Of a stretch of 64,000 nt of DNA, positions 1 to 8,493 are shown piece by piece. The translations under genes and the position numbers were made by a program. The stretch covers positions 124,001-188,000 of the forward strand of contig CAXXIF010000012.1 in the NCBI GenBank assembly GCA_963677375.2. The letters are read 5' to 3'. Under the pieces are notes generated by a model. It saw only the letters and a program-made list of their open reading frames with translations. It had not been told where the DNA came from and made no database searches. Each line of letters starts with the position of its first letter. The stretch's first letter is position 1. This DNA comes from Pseudaeromonas sp963677375 (lineage in GTDB: Bacteria > Pseudomonadota > Gammaproteobacteria > Enterobacterales > Aeromonadaceae).

Positions 1-14
1 TAGCGCACAGAACC

Positions 15-38
15 AGAGCCGCGGCAACGCGGCTCTTT
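15..38 (+). terminator. Hairpin, probable terminator of a gene left of the window
   Basis: A perfect 9-bp stem (AGAGCCGCG / CGCGGCTCT) closes a GCAA tetraloop and is followed by a short T-rich stretch. It probably ends whatever lies upstream of the window. The T tract is weak, so termination is an inference. Confidence 0.5.
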
Positions 39-172
39 GGTTGCCAAGATAGTGATATCACCCGACAGTGCAGCGGCAAAAGCTGGCACTGTCCCGTCAA
101 ATTGGTAGAATCCGCAGCTCGACAGTCAGCTCAATGGGCGCCATATGGCGCAATGAGAAATCAGGTATTGGT

Positions 173-1522
173 ATGTTCACTCCGGCACATTATCGAAAAC
201 AACTCGAGAAACTGCCCCAGCTTGCCCTGCAAGCCGACAGCTTGCGCATTCTCAATTCGGCCAGCGAGTTCAAGCAACGCATCCTGGAACTGATCGCCTC
301 CGCACAGCGGCGCATCTATCTGGTCGCCCTCTATCTGCAAGATGATGAGGCCGGTCGCGAGATCCTCAGCGCCCTCTATGCCGCCAAGGCGGCTCGTCCA
401 GAACTGGACATCAAGCTTTTTGTCGACTTTCACCGGGCACAACGCGGCCTGATCGGCAAGGGCAAGCAGTCTGGCAACCATGTGCTCTATCAGGCGTTGG
501 CCGCAGAATACCCGGATGCCATCGAATTTTTTGGCGTACCGGTCAAGCGGAGAGAATGGCTGGGCGTGTTGCACCTCAAGGGCTTCCTGTTTGACGACAC
601 CCTGCTCTACTCCGGTGCCAGCCTGAACAACATCTATCTGCACCAGCAGGGGCGTTACCGGTATGACCGCTACCATGAACTGACCAATGTGGAACTGGCC
701 AGCAGCTGGGCTCATTTTATCATCCAGGTTTTTGGCCTGGATGCCGCGGTGCAGCGCCTGGACCGCGCGCCCATAGCGACCATCAAAGCCATTCGTGGCG
801 AGATGCGCCGGTTCCGCATCAAACTGCAACAATCCCGGTATGAATTTGCAGGCGCCACCATAGGCCCGCAACAGGTGGGACTGACGCCGCTGGTGGGGCT
901 TGGCAAACGCAATAATCGCCTGAACAAAGCGATCCACAACCTGCTGCGCAGTGCCGTTCAGGAGGTGTTTATCTGCACCCCCTACTTCAACCCCCCCAAA
1001 CTGATCGCCAAGGATCTCGCCCTGTTGTTGCGACGCGGCGTGCGTCTGACCATGGTCATAGGCGACAAGACCGCGAACGATTTTTACATTCCGCCCGGCG
1101 AACCCTTCAACACGGTGGGCGGCTTGCCCTATCTGTATGAGGTGAACCTGCGACGCTTTGCCGAGCGCTTCCAGCGGTACATTGATAGTGGACAGCTCAA
1201 TCTGATGCTCTGGCAGCACGAACAGAACTCCTACCACCTCAAGGGGATCTTCGTCGACGATCAACTGACCCTGATCACCGGTAGTAATCTGAACCCGCGC
1301 GCCTGGGCGCTGGATCTGGAAAATGGCCTCCTGCTGCAAGACTCACAACAACTACTGACCGAAGCCTTTCATCAGGAACGTCAACAGATACTGCTGCACA
1401 CCCGTCGTCTGCAACACTTCAGCCAACTGGAGCAGATCAAAGACTACCCGGAAGCGGTCCGCCGCTTACTGGTGCGCCTGCAGCGCTTCAAAGCCCACCT
1501 GCTGCTCAAACAGCTCATCTAG
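173..1522 (+). CDS. pssA: CDP-diacylglycerol--serine O-phosphatidyltransferase
   Basis: PssA makes phosphatidylserine from CDP-diacylglycerol and serine, the first committed step to phosphatidylethanolamine, at the inner membrane surface. The protein is of the phospholipase-D superfamily type: two HKD motifs are visible, HLKGFLFDD in the first half and HLKGIFVDD in the second, the latter followed by a GSNLNPRAW block. Starting at the ATG at 173 gives 449 residues, close to the 451 of E. coli PssA. Upstream in-frame starts at 68 and 134 would add an N-terminal tail with no counterpart in the family. Identification rests on remembered similarity to E. coli PssA along the whole length (for example VLYSGASLN, TPLVGLGK and GDKTANDFYIP blocks). 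Confidence 0.95.
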   Translation: MFTPAHYRKQLEKLPQLALQADSLRILNSASEFKQRILELIASAQRRIYLVALYLQDDEAGREILSALYAAKAARPELDIKLFVDFHRAQRGLIGKGKQSGNHVLYQALAAEYPDAIEFFGVPVKRREWLGVLHLKGFLFDDTLLYSGASLNNIYLHQQGRYRYDRYHELTNVELASSWAHFIIQVFGLDAAVQRLDRAPIATIKAIRGEMRRFRIKLQQSRYEFAGATIGPQQVGLTPLVGLGKRNNRLNKAIHNLLRSAVQEVFICTPYFNPPKLIAKDLALLLRRGVRLTMVIGDKTANDFYIPPGEPFNTVGGLPYLYEVNLRRFAERFQRYIDSGQLNLMLWQHEQNSYHLKGIFVDDQLTLITGSNLNPRAWALDLENGLLLQDSQQLLTEAFHQERQQILLHTRRLQHFSQLEQIKDYPEAVRRLLVRLQRFKAHLLLKQLI

Positions 1523-1539
1523 TCCCGTCCGGTTCACGT

Positions 1540-1563
1540 ATCCCTGTCGGCGGCGACAGGGAT
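1540..1563 (+). terminator. Hairpin after pssA
   Basis: A perfect 10-bp inverted repeat (ATCCCTGTCG / CGACAGGGAT) with a 4-base loop lies 18 bp past the pssA stop. No T run follows, so it may act as a weak terminator or an mRNA 3'-end stabiliser. Confidence 0.45.
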
Positions 1564-1628
1564 GCTCCCGTTCTGCGATCGGCTCTGATATCATCTGATC
1601 ATATTTACAGTATTTTGGTGGCGAGCCC

Positions 1629-3698
1629 ATGGAGCTGGATCAGATCCCGCTGACCGGCCTCAAGGGGGTCGGCAGTAAACTGGCAGAAAAGCTGGGCCAT
1701 CTGCACCTGCGGACGGTGCAGGATCTGCTGTTTCATCTACCCCACCGCTACGAAGACCGCACACTCTCCTGTCCCATTGCCGAGCTGTTACCCGGTATGC
1801 AGTGCAATGTGGAGGGCATCATTCAGGATTGCCAGATTGTGCCCGCCCGTCGCCGCATGATGATTTGCCGTCTCAGTGACGGCAATGGCACCCTGAACCT
1901 GCGTTTCTTCAACTTCACTCAAGGCCAGAAAACCGCGCTGGCCAGCGGGCGGCGTCTGCGTTGCTTTGGCGAGATCAAAGCGGGCAGTTATGGTCCGGAG
2001 ATCATTCACCCCGAATACAAGTTGCTCGATGAAACCAGCCCGATGGAGCTGGCACAGCAACTAACCCCCGTCTATCCAACCACCGAAGGCCTGCGCCAGC
2101 AAACGCTCCGCAACCTGACCGATCAGGCCCTGGCCCTCCTCGCCACCCATGGCGTTCGCGAGTTATTACCGGCCGGGCTCTATCCCCACCAGATCGATCT
2201 GGCGGCTGCCTTGCAACTGCTACACCGTCCGCCCCCCGAACTGGCCCTGTCGATGCTGGAATTCGGGCAACACCCGGCCCAGCAGCGACTGATCCTCGAA
2301 GAGTTGCTGGCCCATAATCTGTCGGTGCTGCAGGTGCGGCAACGCAGCAAACTCCATCCGGCCTGTGCCCTGCCTCCCCACCCGCAATTGGTGGAGCAAT
2401 TACTGGCCAGCCTGCCATTTCGCCCCACTCAGGCCCAGAACCGCGTGGTGGCAGAGATCAGTTCTGATCTAGCCAAACCCCACCCCATGATGCGACTGGT
2501 GCAGGGGGATGTCGGCTCGGGCAAGACGCTAGTGGCGGCGCTGGCCGCCCTGCAGGCCATAGGACACGGTGGGCAGGTAGCCTTGATGGCGCCCACCGAG
2601 CTATTGGCGGAACAGCATGCCCTGAACTTTGCTCACTGGCTGGAGCCCCTCGGGATCGGGGTCGGCTGGCTGGCGGGCAAGCAAAAGGGCAAAGCGCGCG
2701 AGCAGCAGATGGCCGCCATTGCCGAGGGCCGCGTGCAGATGGTGGTGGGAACTCACGCCATGTTCCAGGAACAGGTTCGTTTCCAGCATCTGGTACTGGC
2801 CATTATCGATGAACAACACAGATTCGGCGTGCATCAACGTCTGGCGCTGCGGGAAAAGGGCGCCCAGGCAGGACTCTATCCCCATCAGCTGATCATGACG
2901 GCGACACCGATCCCGCGCACCCTAGCGATGACGGCCTATGCCGATCTGGACACCTCAGTGATCGATGAGTTGCCGCCGGGGCGTACCCCGGTGACCACGG
3001 TTGCCCTGCCGGACAGCCGTCGCGCCGAGGTCATGGACCGGGTGCGCCAGGCGTGTGCCGAAGGCCGTCAGGCCTACTGGGTCTGCACCCTGATCGATGA
3101 ATCCGAAGTGCTCGAATGTCAGGCTGCCGAACAGACAGCTCTGGAGTTGCAACAACAGTTGACGGGTCTCCACATCGGCCTGGTCCATGGCCGCATGCGG
3201 CCACTGGAAAAGCAGAAGGTGATGGACGACTTCAAGAGCGGTCGCCTGCAGCTGCTGGTCGCCACAACCGTCATCGAAGTCGGCGTCGATGTGCCCAATG
3301 CCAGCCTGATGATCATCGAAAATCCGGAGCGGCTGGGGCTGGCACAACTGCATCAACTCCGGGGACGGGTGGGGCGTGGGGCTATTGCCTCGCATTGCGT
3401 GCTGCTTTATCACGCCCCTTTGTCAAAAACTGCACAGCAACGGCTCGGAGTGCTGCGGGATAGCAACGATGGCTTTATCATCGCGCAAAAGGATCTGGAG
3501 CTGCGTGGCCCAGGGGAACTACTGGGAACCCGGCAAACCGGTCTTGCCGATCTGAAAATCGCCGATCTGATCCGGGATCAAGTCCATATCCCTCGGGTAC
3601 AAGCACTCGCACGCGAACTCCATCTGCATCATCCCGAGTTGGTCGCCCCCTTGATTCGCCGTTGGCTGGTTGCCGGAGAACACTACGCCCAGGCGTGA
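1629..3698 (+). CDS. recG: ATP-dependent DNA helicase RecG
   Basis: RecG is a double-stranded DNA translocase that regresses stalled replication forks and branch-migrates Holliday junctions. At 689 residues it matches the usual length (E. coli 693). The N-terminal wedge region carries the DNA-binding fold. The helicase core shows Walker A GDVGSGKT, the DEQH box in IIDEQHRFGVHQR, motif III TATPIPRTLAMT, and the C-terminal LRGRVGRG motif. The ATG at 1629 has a GGTGGCGAG ribosome site. It stands alone between pssA and the AsmA-like gene; in E. coli recG ends the spoT operon, so the neighbourhood differs. Confidence 0.96.
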   Translation: MELDQIPLTGLKGVGSKLAEKLGHLHLRTVQDLLFHLPHRYEDRTLSCPIAELLPGMQCNVEGIIQDCQIVPARRRMMICRLSDGNGTLNLRFFNFTQGQKTALASGRRLRCFGEIKAGSYGPEIIHPEYKLLDETSPMELAQQLTPVYPTTEGLRQQTLRNLTDQALALLATHGVRELLPAGLYPHQIDLAAALQLLHRPPPELALSMLEFGQHPAQQRLILEELLAHNLSVLQVRQRSKLHPACALPPHPQLVEQLLASLPFRPTQAQNRVVAEISSDLAKPHPMMRLVQGDVGSGKTLVAALAALQAIGHGGQVALMAPTELLAEQHALNFAHWLEPLGIGVGWLAGKQKGKAREQQMAAIAEGRVQMVVGTHAMFQEQVRFQHLVLAIIDEQHRFGVHQRLALREKGAQAGLYPHQLIMTATPIPRTLAMTAYADLDTSVIDELPPGRTPVTTVALPDSRRAEVMDRVRQACAEGRQAYWVCTLIDESEVLECQAAEQTALELQQQLTGLHIGLVHGRMRPLEKQKVMDDFKSGRLQLLVATTVIEVGVDVPNASLMIIENPERLGLAQLHQLRGRVGRGAIASHCVLLYHAPLSKTAQQRLGVLRDSNDGFIIAQKDLELRGPGELLGTRQTGLADLKIADLIRDQVHIPRVQALARELHLHHPELVAPLIRRWLVAGEHYAQA

Positions 3699-3706
3699 GC
3701 GCCTGG
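3689..3706 (+). terminator. Hairpin overlapping the recG stop codon
   Basis: CCAGGCG and CGCCTGG pair around a loop that contains the recG TGA. There is no T tract. Possibly a 3'-end stabiliser. Confidence 0.3.
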
Positions 3707-3778
3707 ATTCTAGGGCTTCGCATCATGGCCACAAACGCCTATGATTAGGCTTATCTATCAATCCCATACGGTCTGCCC

Positions 3779-5800
3779 ATGCGCCTTGCGATCCGCATCT
3801 TCCTCTACAGCATTCTGAGTCTGGTCATCGCCCTGTGGCTGGCCTTTGGCCTGTTCAAACCCGACTATCTCAAAGCCCCGTTGGCCGCCTGGGTTCAGCA
3901 GCAGACCGGGCTTCCCCTGACCATAGGTCGGCTGGAGTTCAACCCCTTTTACCCCAATGTGCTGCTGGCCGAACAGATCAAACTGGGAAACGTCATGAGT
4001 GCCGACAAGCTCTATATCGAAATAGACTCCGGCTCCTGGCTGGAACGGCGCATCAGCTTGGCGCATCTTGATCTCATAGCACCACACATCGAGTTCAAAC
4101 CCGGACAACCCCTCCCTTCTTTGCCGATCCAGACCCTGACCATTCAGGATCTAAATGTGGATCGCCTGACCTTGATCACGCCACAGGGCACACTCGGGGG
4201 CGCCAGTTTTCATCTGGCCGATTGGCAATTGCTCCAAGCCGGTCAATGGCAACCCTTGGCGCATTTCAGTTTTAGCGGTCAGGCCAACCTGCTGGAGGGG
4301 CAAGGACTGCATCTGACCAAGTTGAGCGGCGAAGGCGAGATCCGTCACGACACGCTCACCCTCAAGGACTGCGGCGCCCATCTGCTGGATGGGCAGCTTC
4401 AGACCTCACTGCAATGGAATATTCCCCAGGGTGAGCTGGCAATTGATGAACTGACACTGGATCGGATGCATTTGCGCGACACCGACTGGCCGCAACTGGG
4501 GGTACGCCAGTTCAGTTTGAAACAGGGGCACCTGAGTCACCTGAATCTGCGAGTCGATAGCACTGACATGACCGTCAATGACATCAATCTCGAGTTGAAG
4601 GATCTGCACTGGCAAGTCGGCCAATCGTGGCGCGGCCAGCTAGCTGGTAAGGTGGGCGAAGTCGCCTACGGCTCGGCCTCCCTCAGTGAACTCACGGGTC
4701 AGCTGACGTTGCAACCCGATCTCTGGCAAGGCCAACTGCAGGGGCAATTTCTGGAGGGGTCGCTGGCTGTATCTGGACACTATCAACCCGCCGAGGAACA
4801 CCTGACGCTGGATGACGTCGCCCTGGATCAATGGCAGATGGAACTCCCCGCAGATTGGCGCAATAAGATACCAGCCTGGCCATGGAAACGACTCACTATC
4901 CGCCGCCTGGATGCCCATCACCTGGCTTTGATTTCGTTTGACGACTCGCTGCCACTCTCGCTAAAAGGTGGTGAGTTCTTTGTCACCGATCTCGACTACG
5001 ACCCGCTACAAGGGCTGCAGCCAGCCAGCGACAAGTTACGTTGGGAAACCAGTTGGGGGGAGTTGGTCTACAGCGGCCTGACCAGCCGGGGGGGCGAAGC
5101 ACAAGGTGATATTTCCGCCAGCAGTTACCGGTTGCGCGAGCTCTCCTTACCACTGGAAAAGAGCCAACTCAAGGCCGAAGGGGAATGGCGGCGTGACGCT
5201 GAGAACACCCACTGGCTCAGTCTGAATGCCAAGCAGTTGGATCTGGACAAACTCAATGCCCTGCTCCATCCAAGCCACGAACTGGCCGGCAATGTCGATA
5301 TCACGCTGGATCTGCAAAGCAAGGGGCAGGATATCCAGACCCTGCTCGCCCAGCTAAATGGCAGTGCACGGTTGGATGGTCAGGATCTATTTCTCGATGG
5401 GTTCCGGCTGGATGGCTATCTGGATGACCTGCTACAGCGAACTCCGACACCAAGCCGCTATAGCGATCTTTCCGGCAAGCTACAGGGCGGGGATACAGGT
5501 ATCAACCAGTTGGCTCTCCGGGCACAAGCCGTGAACGGGAACCTGGCGCTACAAGGAGCCATGGCGACCATCACCCACCTGCTGGGATTGCGCGGCTCGC
5601 TGGATCTGGCTCACCAACAGTGGCAAGCCGAGCTGGGCTTGCTCAACCAGCACAATTGCGCCGAACTAGGCGCCAAGATAACAGGTACGGCTCTGGACCC
5701 CGACGTCGAATTTCGACTTCCGGCCCGCTGTCAGCCATGGCAGCAGGTTCTGGCTCCCTACCCACCTCAGGGGCGCCGGGGTAGTTTGCGCGCGGAATGA
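3779..5800 (+). CDS. AsmA family protein (YicH-like)
   Basis: A 673-residue AsmA-superfamily protein. The N-terminus has one membrane anchor (about residues 5-27, IFLYSILSLVIALWLAFGLF), followed by a large periplasmic part rich in beta strands with repeated hydrophobic/Asp-Leu patterns typical of bridge-like lipid-transfer proteins of the AsmA group. The AsmA-like C-terminal signature is seen around residues 510-660 (alternating GxxNxxLDLQSKG and LxGxxxIxxL elements). In E. coli, yicH lies near recG-gltS-xanP, which fits this position. Family function is in envelope lipid homeostasis; the exact role of this member is unknown. Confidence 0.8.
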   Translation: MRLAIRIFLYSILSLVIALWLAFGLFKPDYLKAPLAAWVQQQTGLPLTIGRLEFNPFYPNVLLAEQIKLGNVMSADKLYIEIDSGSWLERRISLAHLDLIAPHIEFKPGQPLPSLPIQTLTIQDLNVDRLTLITPQGTLGGASFHLADWQLLQAGQWQPLAHFSFSGQANLLEGQGLHLTKLSGEGEIRHDTLTLKDCGAHLLDGQLQTSLQWNIPQGELAIDELTLDRMHLRDTDWPQLGVRQFSLKQGHLSHLNLRVDSTDMTVNDINLELKDLHWQVGQSWRGQLAGKVGEVAYGSASLSELTGQLTLQPDLWQGQLQGQFLEGSLAVSGHYQPAEEHLTLDDVALDQWQMELPADWRNKIPAWPWKRLTIRRLDAHHLALISFDDSLPLSLKGGEFFVTDLDYDPLQGLQPASDKLRWETSWGELVYSGLTSRGGEAQGDISASSYRLRELSLPLEKSQLKAEGEWRRDAENTHWLSLNAKQLDLDKLNALLHPSHELAGNVDITLDLQSKGQDIQTLLAQLNGSARLDGQDLFLDGFRLDGYLDDLLQRTPTPSRYSDLSGKLQGGDTGINQLALRAQAVNGNLALQGAMATITHLLGLRGSLDLAHQQWQAELGLLNQHNCAELGAKITGTALDPDVEFRLPARCQPWQQVLAPYPPQGRRGSLRAE

Positions 5801-5882
5801 TCACAGCGACCTGAACACAGCAAACTCCAGCGTAAATAACAAAGTCAGCTAGCATCATCGGCAGTGGTCAGCCGATGGCATC

Positions 5883-5897
5883 GCTCGCTGGGCGAGC
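5883..5897 (-). terminator. Short hairpin between convergent AsmA-like gene and dtd
   Basis: GCTCGC-TGG-GCGAGC forms a 6-bp hairpin in the short gap between two convergent stop codons. No strong T run on either strand, so low confidence. Confidence 0.25.
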
Positions 5898-5899
5898 CC

Positions 5900-6337
5900 T
5901 TAGACTTCCAGCCAGAACGTCACAGGGCCGTCATTCAGTAGAGAAACTTTCATATCGGCCGCAAAACGGCCACTGGCCGTGGGGACTCCTGCGGCTTGGC
6001 TTTGCGCCACAAAATAGTCGTACAGGCGTTCGGCTAATTCCGGGTGACCACCATTAGAGAAGCTGGGTCTTAGCCCCTTATCGGTTTCCGCCGCCAAGGT
6101 AAACTGGGAAACGACCAACAGGCTGCCACCGGCTTGCTGCACATCCAGGTTCATCCTGCCCTGTTCATCGGCAAACACCCGGTAATGCCGGACCTTGTGC
6201 AGCAGCTTATCCGCCTTTAGCTCATCATCGTCGCGCTGGACACCCAGCAACACCAGCAATCCAGCATCGATCTGGCCCACCGTCTCATCTGCCACTTCGA
6301 CTCTAGCGTGGGAGACTCGCTGGATCAGAGCAATCAT
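5900..6337 (-). CDS. dtd: D-aminoacyl-tRNA deacylase
   Basis: Dtd hydrolyses D-aminoacyl-tRNAs (notably D-Tyr-tRNA) in the cytoplasm and so keeps D-amino acids out of protein. It is 145 residues, the same length as E. coli Dtd. The start MIALIQRVSHARVEV, the SQFTLAAE motif and the C-terminal NDGPVTFWLE motif (the cross-subunit Gly-Pro motif region) are all present. In E. coli dtd is next to yihY; here a LacI-type gene separates them. Confidence 0.96.
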   Translation of the reverse strand: MIALIQRVSHARVEVADETVGQIDAGLLVLLGVQRDDDELKADKLLHKVRHYRVFADEQGRMNLDVQQAGGSLLVVSQFTLAAETDKGLRPSFSNGGHPELAERLYDYFVAQSQAAGVPTASGRFAADMKVSLLNDGPVTFWLEV

Positions 6338-6366
6338 CTATTTCTCCTTGGTCTCAGCCGTAATGC

Positions 6367-6390
6367 AAAAGGCCCGAGAGAGGGCCTTTT
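6367..6390 (-). terminator. Bidirectional terminator between dtd and the LacI-type gene
   Basis: AAAAGGCCC-GAGAGA-GGGCCTTTT is a symmetric GC stem flanked by A and T runs, typical of a rho-independent terminator. It lies just past the stop of the minus-strand regulator at 6408. Confidence 0.8.
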
Positions 6391-6407
6391 CTATCAGAGA
6401 GTGAGCT

Positions 6408-7406
6408 TTATTGCCGAGGGGCTGCCGTCGATTGACGGATGACCAACTCTGGCAGTAACAGTACCTGGGGTTCGTGAGCTTCGCCTGCAATCAGTTGTTG
6501 AGCCAGACTCAAAGCGCGCTCCCCCAGTTGTTCCAGCGGTTGCGCTACTGTCGTTAACGCAGGGTCCGAGTAAACCGCCAGCTCATTGTTGTCGAAACCG
6601 ATAATCGACAGCTGCTCGGGAACCGACCTGCCAACCTGTTTGGCGTGGTGCAGGGCACCAATCGCCATATGGTCGTTAAAGCAAAACAGCGCTGTGATGT
6701 CAGGATGCTGACTGAGCAGAGTACCCGCCGCTTCCCAACCGGATTCTGCACTAAAATCACCCGCCAATATCATGGGTTCAGCCACACCGGGTGCCGTAGC
6801 AAACCAATCTCGGCAGGCGGATAAACGCAACTGACATTCGCTGTTAGCCTCTGGCCCCGAGATTAAACCAATATGGCGGTGCCCCAAGGCATACAGATGA
6901 TCCAGTGCCAGACGAACACCATGGCGATTATCCACCGCCAGGGAACGCTCTCTATGCCGGGCGGAGATACAATTCAGCAGTACGGCATTGGGTTGCATGG
7001 CCAGGAAACGTTCCAGCCATTCATCATCCATGAACGGAACGCTGGCAATGATGGCGTCACATTGACGGCTGGCCAGTCGCAACGCAGCATCCATCACATC
7101 ATGACTATCATGATTGCCACAATTGATCAGAGTAAACACGTTACGCCGCCGGGCTTCGGCTTCGATGCTGTCGATGATCCGGGCGTAATATCCGCCGGAC
7201 ACATGATTCACCAGAATACCTATCACCCCGGAACGACTGGTCGCCAGGCTACGCGCATTCAGGTTAGGAATAAAATTAAGTTCGACCATGACTTCCTTGA
7301 CTCTGGCCTGAGTCTTGGGCGCCACTTTATCTGGCTCGTTCAACACACGGGAAACGGTAGCAACCGAAACCCCTGCGATTCGAGCAACATCACGAATGGT
7401 ATTCAA
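6408..7406 (-). CDS. LacI/GalR-family transcriptional regulator
   Basis: The N-terminus has the family helix-turn-helix and hinge (TIRDVARIAGVSVATVSRVL, then NARSLATSRSGVIGILV), followed by a periplasmic-binding-protein-like effector domain (FNDHMAIGALHHAKQ, SIIGFDNNELAVYSDPALTTV). I place the start at the TTG at 7406, preceded by AGAGAG, because the DNA-binding domain begins immediately after it; the next upstream in-frame ATG (7475) would add 23 unrelated residues. This gives 332 residues, normal for the family. The effector-domain C-terminus looks like a sugar-responsive member, but no sugar gene adjoins it, so its ligand and target are unknown. It may be autoregulated. Confidence 0.88.
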   Translation of the reverse strand: MNTIRDVARIAGVSVATVSRVLNEPDKVAPKTQARVKEVMVELNFIPNLNARSLATSRSGVIGILVNHVSGGYYARIIDSIEAEARRRNVFTLINCGNHDSHDVMDAALRLASRQCDAIIASVPFMDDEWLERFLAMQPNAVLLNCISARHRERSLAVDNRHGVRLALDHLYALGHRHIGLISGPEANSECQLRLSACRDWFATAPGVAEPMILAGDFSAESGWEAAGTLLSQHPDITALFCFNDHMAIGALHHAKQVGRSVPEQLSIIGFDNNELAVYSDPALTTVAQPLEQLGERALSLAQQLIAGEAHEPQVLLLPELVIRQSTAAPRQ

Positions 7407-7516
7407 GACCGCACTCTCTTTTTGTAATGTAGGGGAATGTTTCCCAAAACCAATATAGCACAGCCGGTTACCCAATCAGGCAGCCAGACTCTCGGATTCG
7501 ACAAGCTCGGCGCTCG

Positions 7517-8392
7517 TCAATCCCAGACCGGAGCTCGACGAATCCGATAATCCCCCAGACTGGCGGTAAATTCGGCCCCCAGCAGCACCAGCCACCAACT
7601 CAGATAGACCCAGACAAACAGGATTGGAATGACGGCCAGGGCACCATAAATAGTCTGATAGGAAGTGAAATGGGTGATATACAAGGCAAAAACCTTTTTT
7701 GCCCCTTCCAGTAGCAGTGCCGATACGGCAGCCCCTGCCAGGGCATCCCGCCAATGAATTTTGACGTTGGGAACCATCACGAAGATCAGCATCAGGCTAA
7801 AAAAAGAGAGAATAAATGGCAAAATCCCAAGCATCAAGCCAGCCGCATTGCTCAACAACTGCATATGATGAAACACCCGCAGCGAGATGACATAGGAGGT
7901 GGCAAGGATACTGGCCCCCGCCAACAAAGGTCCGAGCGTCAGAATCATCCAATAGACGGCAAAAGTGGTCATCTTCGGCCGTTGACCGCGACTGCGCCAG
8001 ATGTGATTCAGATTCTGATCAATCGCCGAAATCAGTAACAGGGCAACCAGAACCAGAGCAACAACGCCTATCGATGTCATTCGGGAAGCGTTGGCGACGA
8101 AACGGGAAAAATGGTGGTGGATGATATCGCTGGCGGCGGGGACAAAATTAGCGAACACAAACTCTTCAACCTGCAGTCGTACCGAGGCAAAAATGGGAAA
8201 AAAGGAGAAAATGGAGAAGACAACAGTAACCAGAGGCACCAGTGAAAGCAGTGTCACATAGGCCAGATGCCCCGCCAGAACCGAGAGTCGATCCTCCTGA
8301 ATACGACGCCAGCACAACAGTGAAAATGCCGCACTATGGTGCCAAACATTCATGCGTCGCCAATAAGCCAACATCTGCACGGCAGACTCCAT
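7517..8392 (-). CDS. yihY: YihY/BrkB-family inner membrane protein
   Basis: A 291-residue polytopic membrane protein (E. coli YihY is about 290). Around six hydrophobic segments can be seen, with the conserved DRLSVLAGHLAYVTLLSLVPL start of the family, the NHIWRSRGQRP loop and the C-terminal FVWVYLSWWLVLLGAEFTASL. The family was once called ribonuclease BN by mistake; its true function is not established. Gene order yihY-(regulator)-dtd and closeness to typA agree with the E. coli locus. Confidence 0.92.
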   Translation of the reverse strand: MESAVQMLAYWRRMNVWHHSAAFSLLCWRRIQEDRLSVLAGHLAYVTLLSLVPLVTVVFSIFSFFPIFASVRLQVEEFVFANFVPAASDIIHHHFSRFVANASRMTSIGVVALVLVALLLISAIDQNLNHIWRSRGQRPKMTTFAVYWMILTLGPLLAGASILATSYVISLRVFHHMQLLSNAAGLMLGILPFILSFFSLMLIFVMVPNVKIHWRDALAGAAVSALLLEGAKKVFALYITHFTSYQTIYGALAVIPILFVWVYLSWWLVLLGAEFTASLGDYRIRRAPVWD

Positions 8393-8445
8393 TCTAGAAG
8401 AGATAACTAGGTGAGCATGCCAGTTTACCGCTTGATTAACCAGAC

Positions 8446-8471
8446 AAAAAACCCCGCACTAGGCGGGGTTT
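8446..8471 (-). terminator. Rho-independent terminator of typA
   Basis: On the minus strand ACCCCGC pairs with GCGGGGT and runs into a T tract (A run at 8446-8450 on the plus strand). It lies 23 bp past the typA stop. Confidence 0.85.
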
Positions 8472-8493
8472 CATGTTCAATCACAGGTAAGAA

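Noticed and set aside
161..1339. Long antisense reading frame opposite pssA
   Set aside because: It is the mirror of a real gene with clear HKD motifs; the antisense protein shows no known motif.
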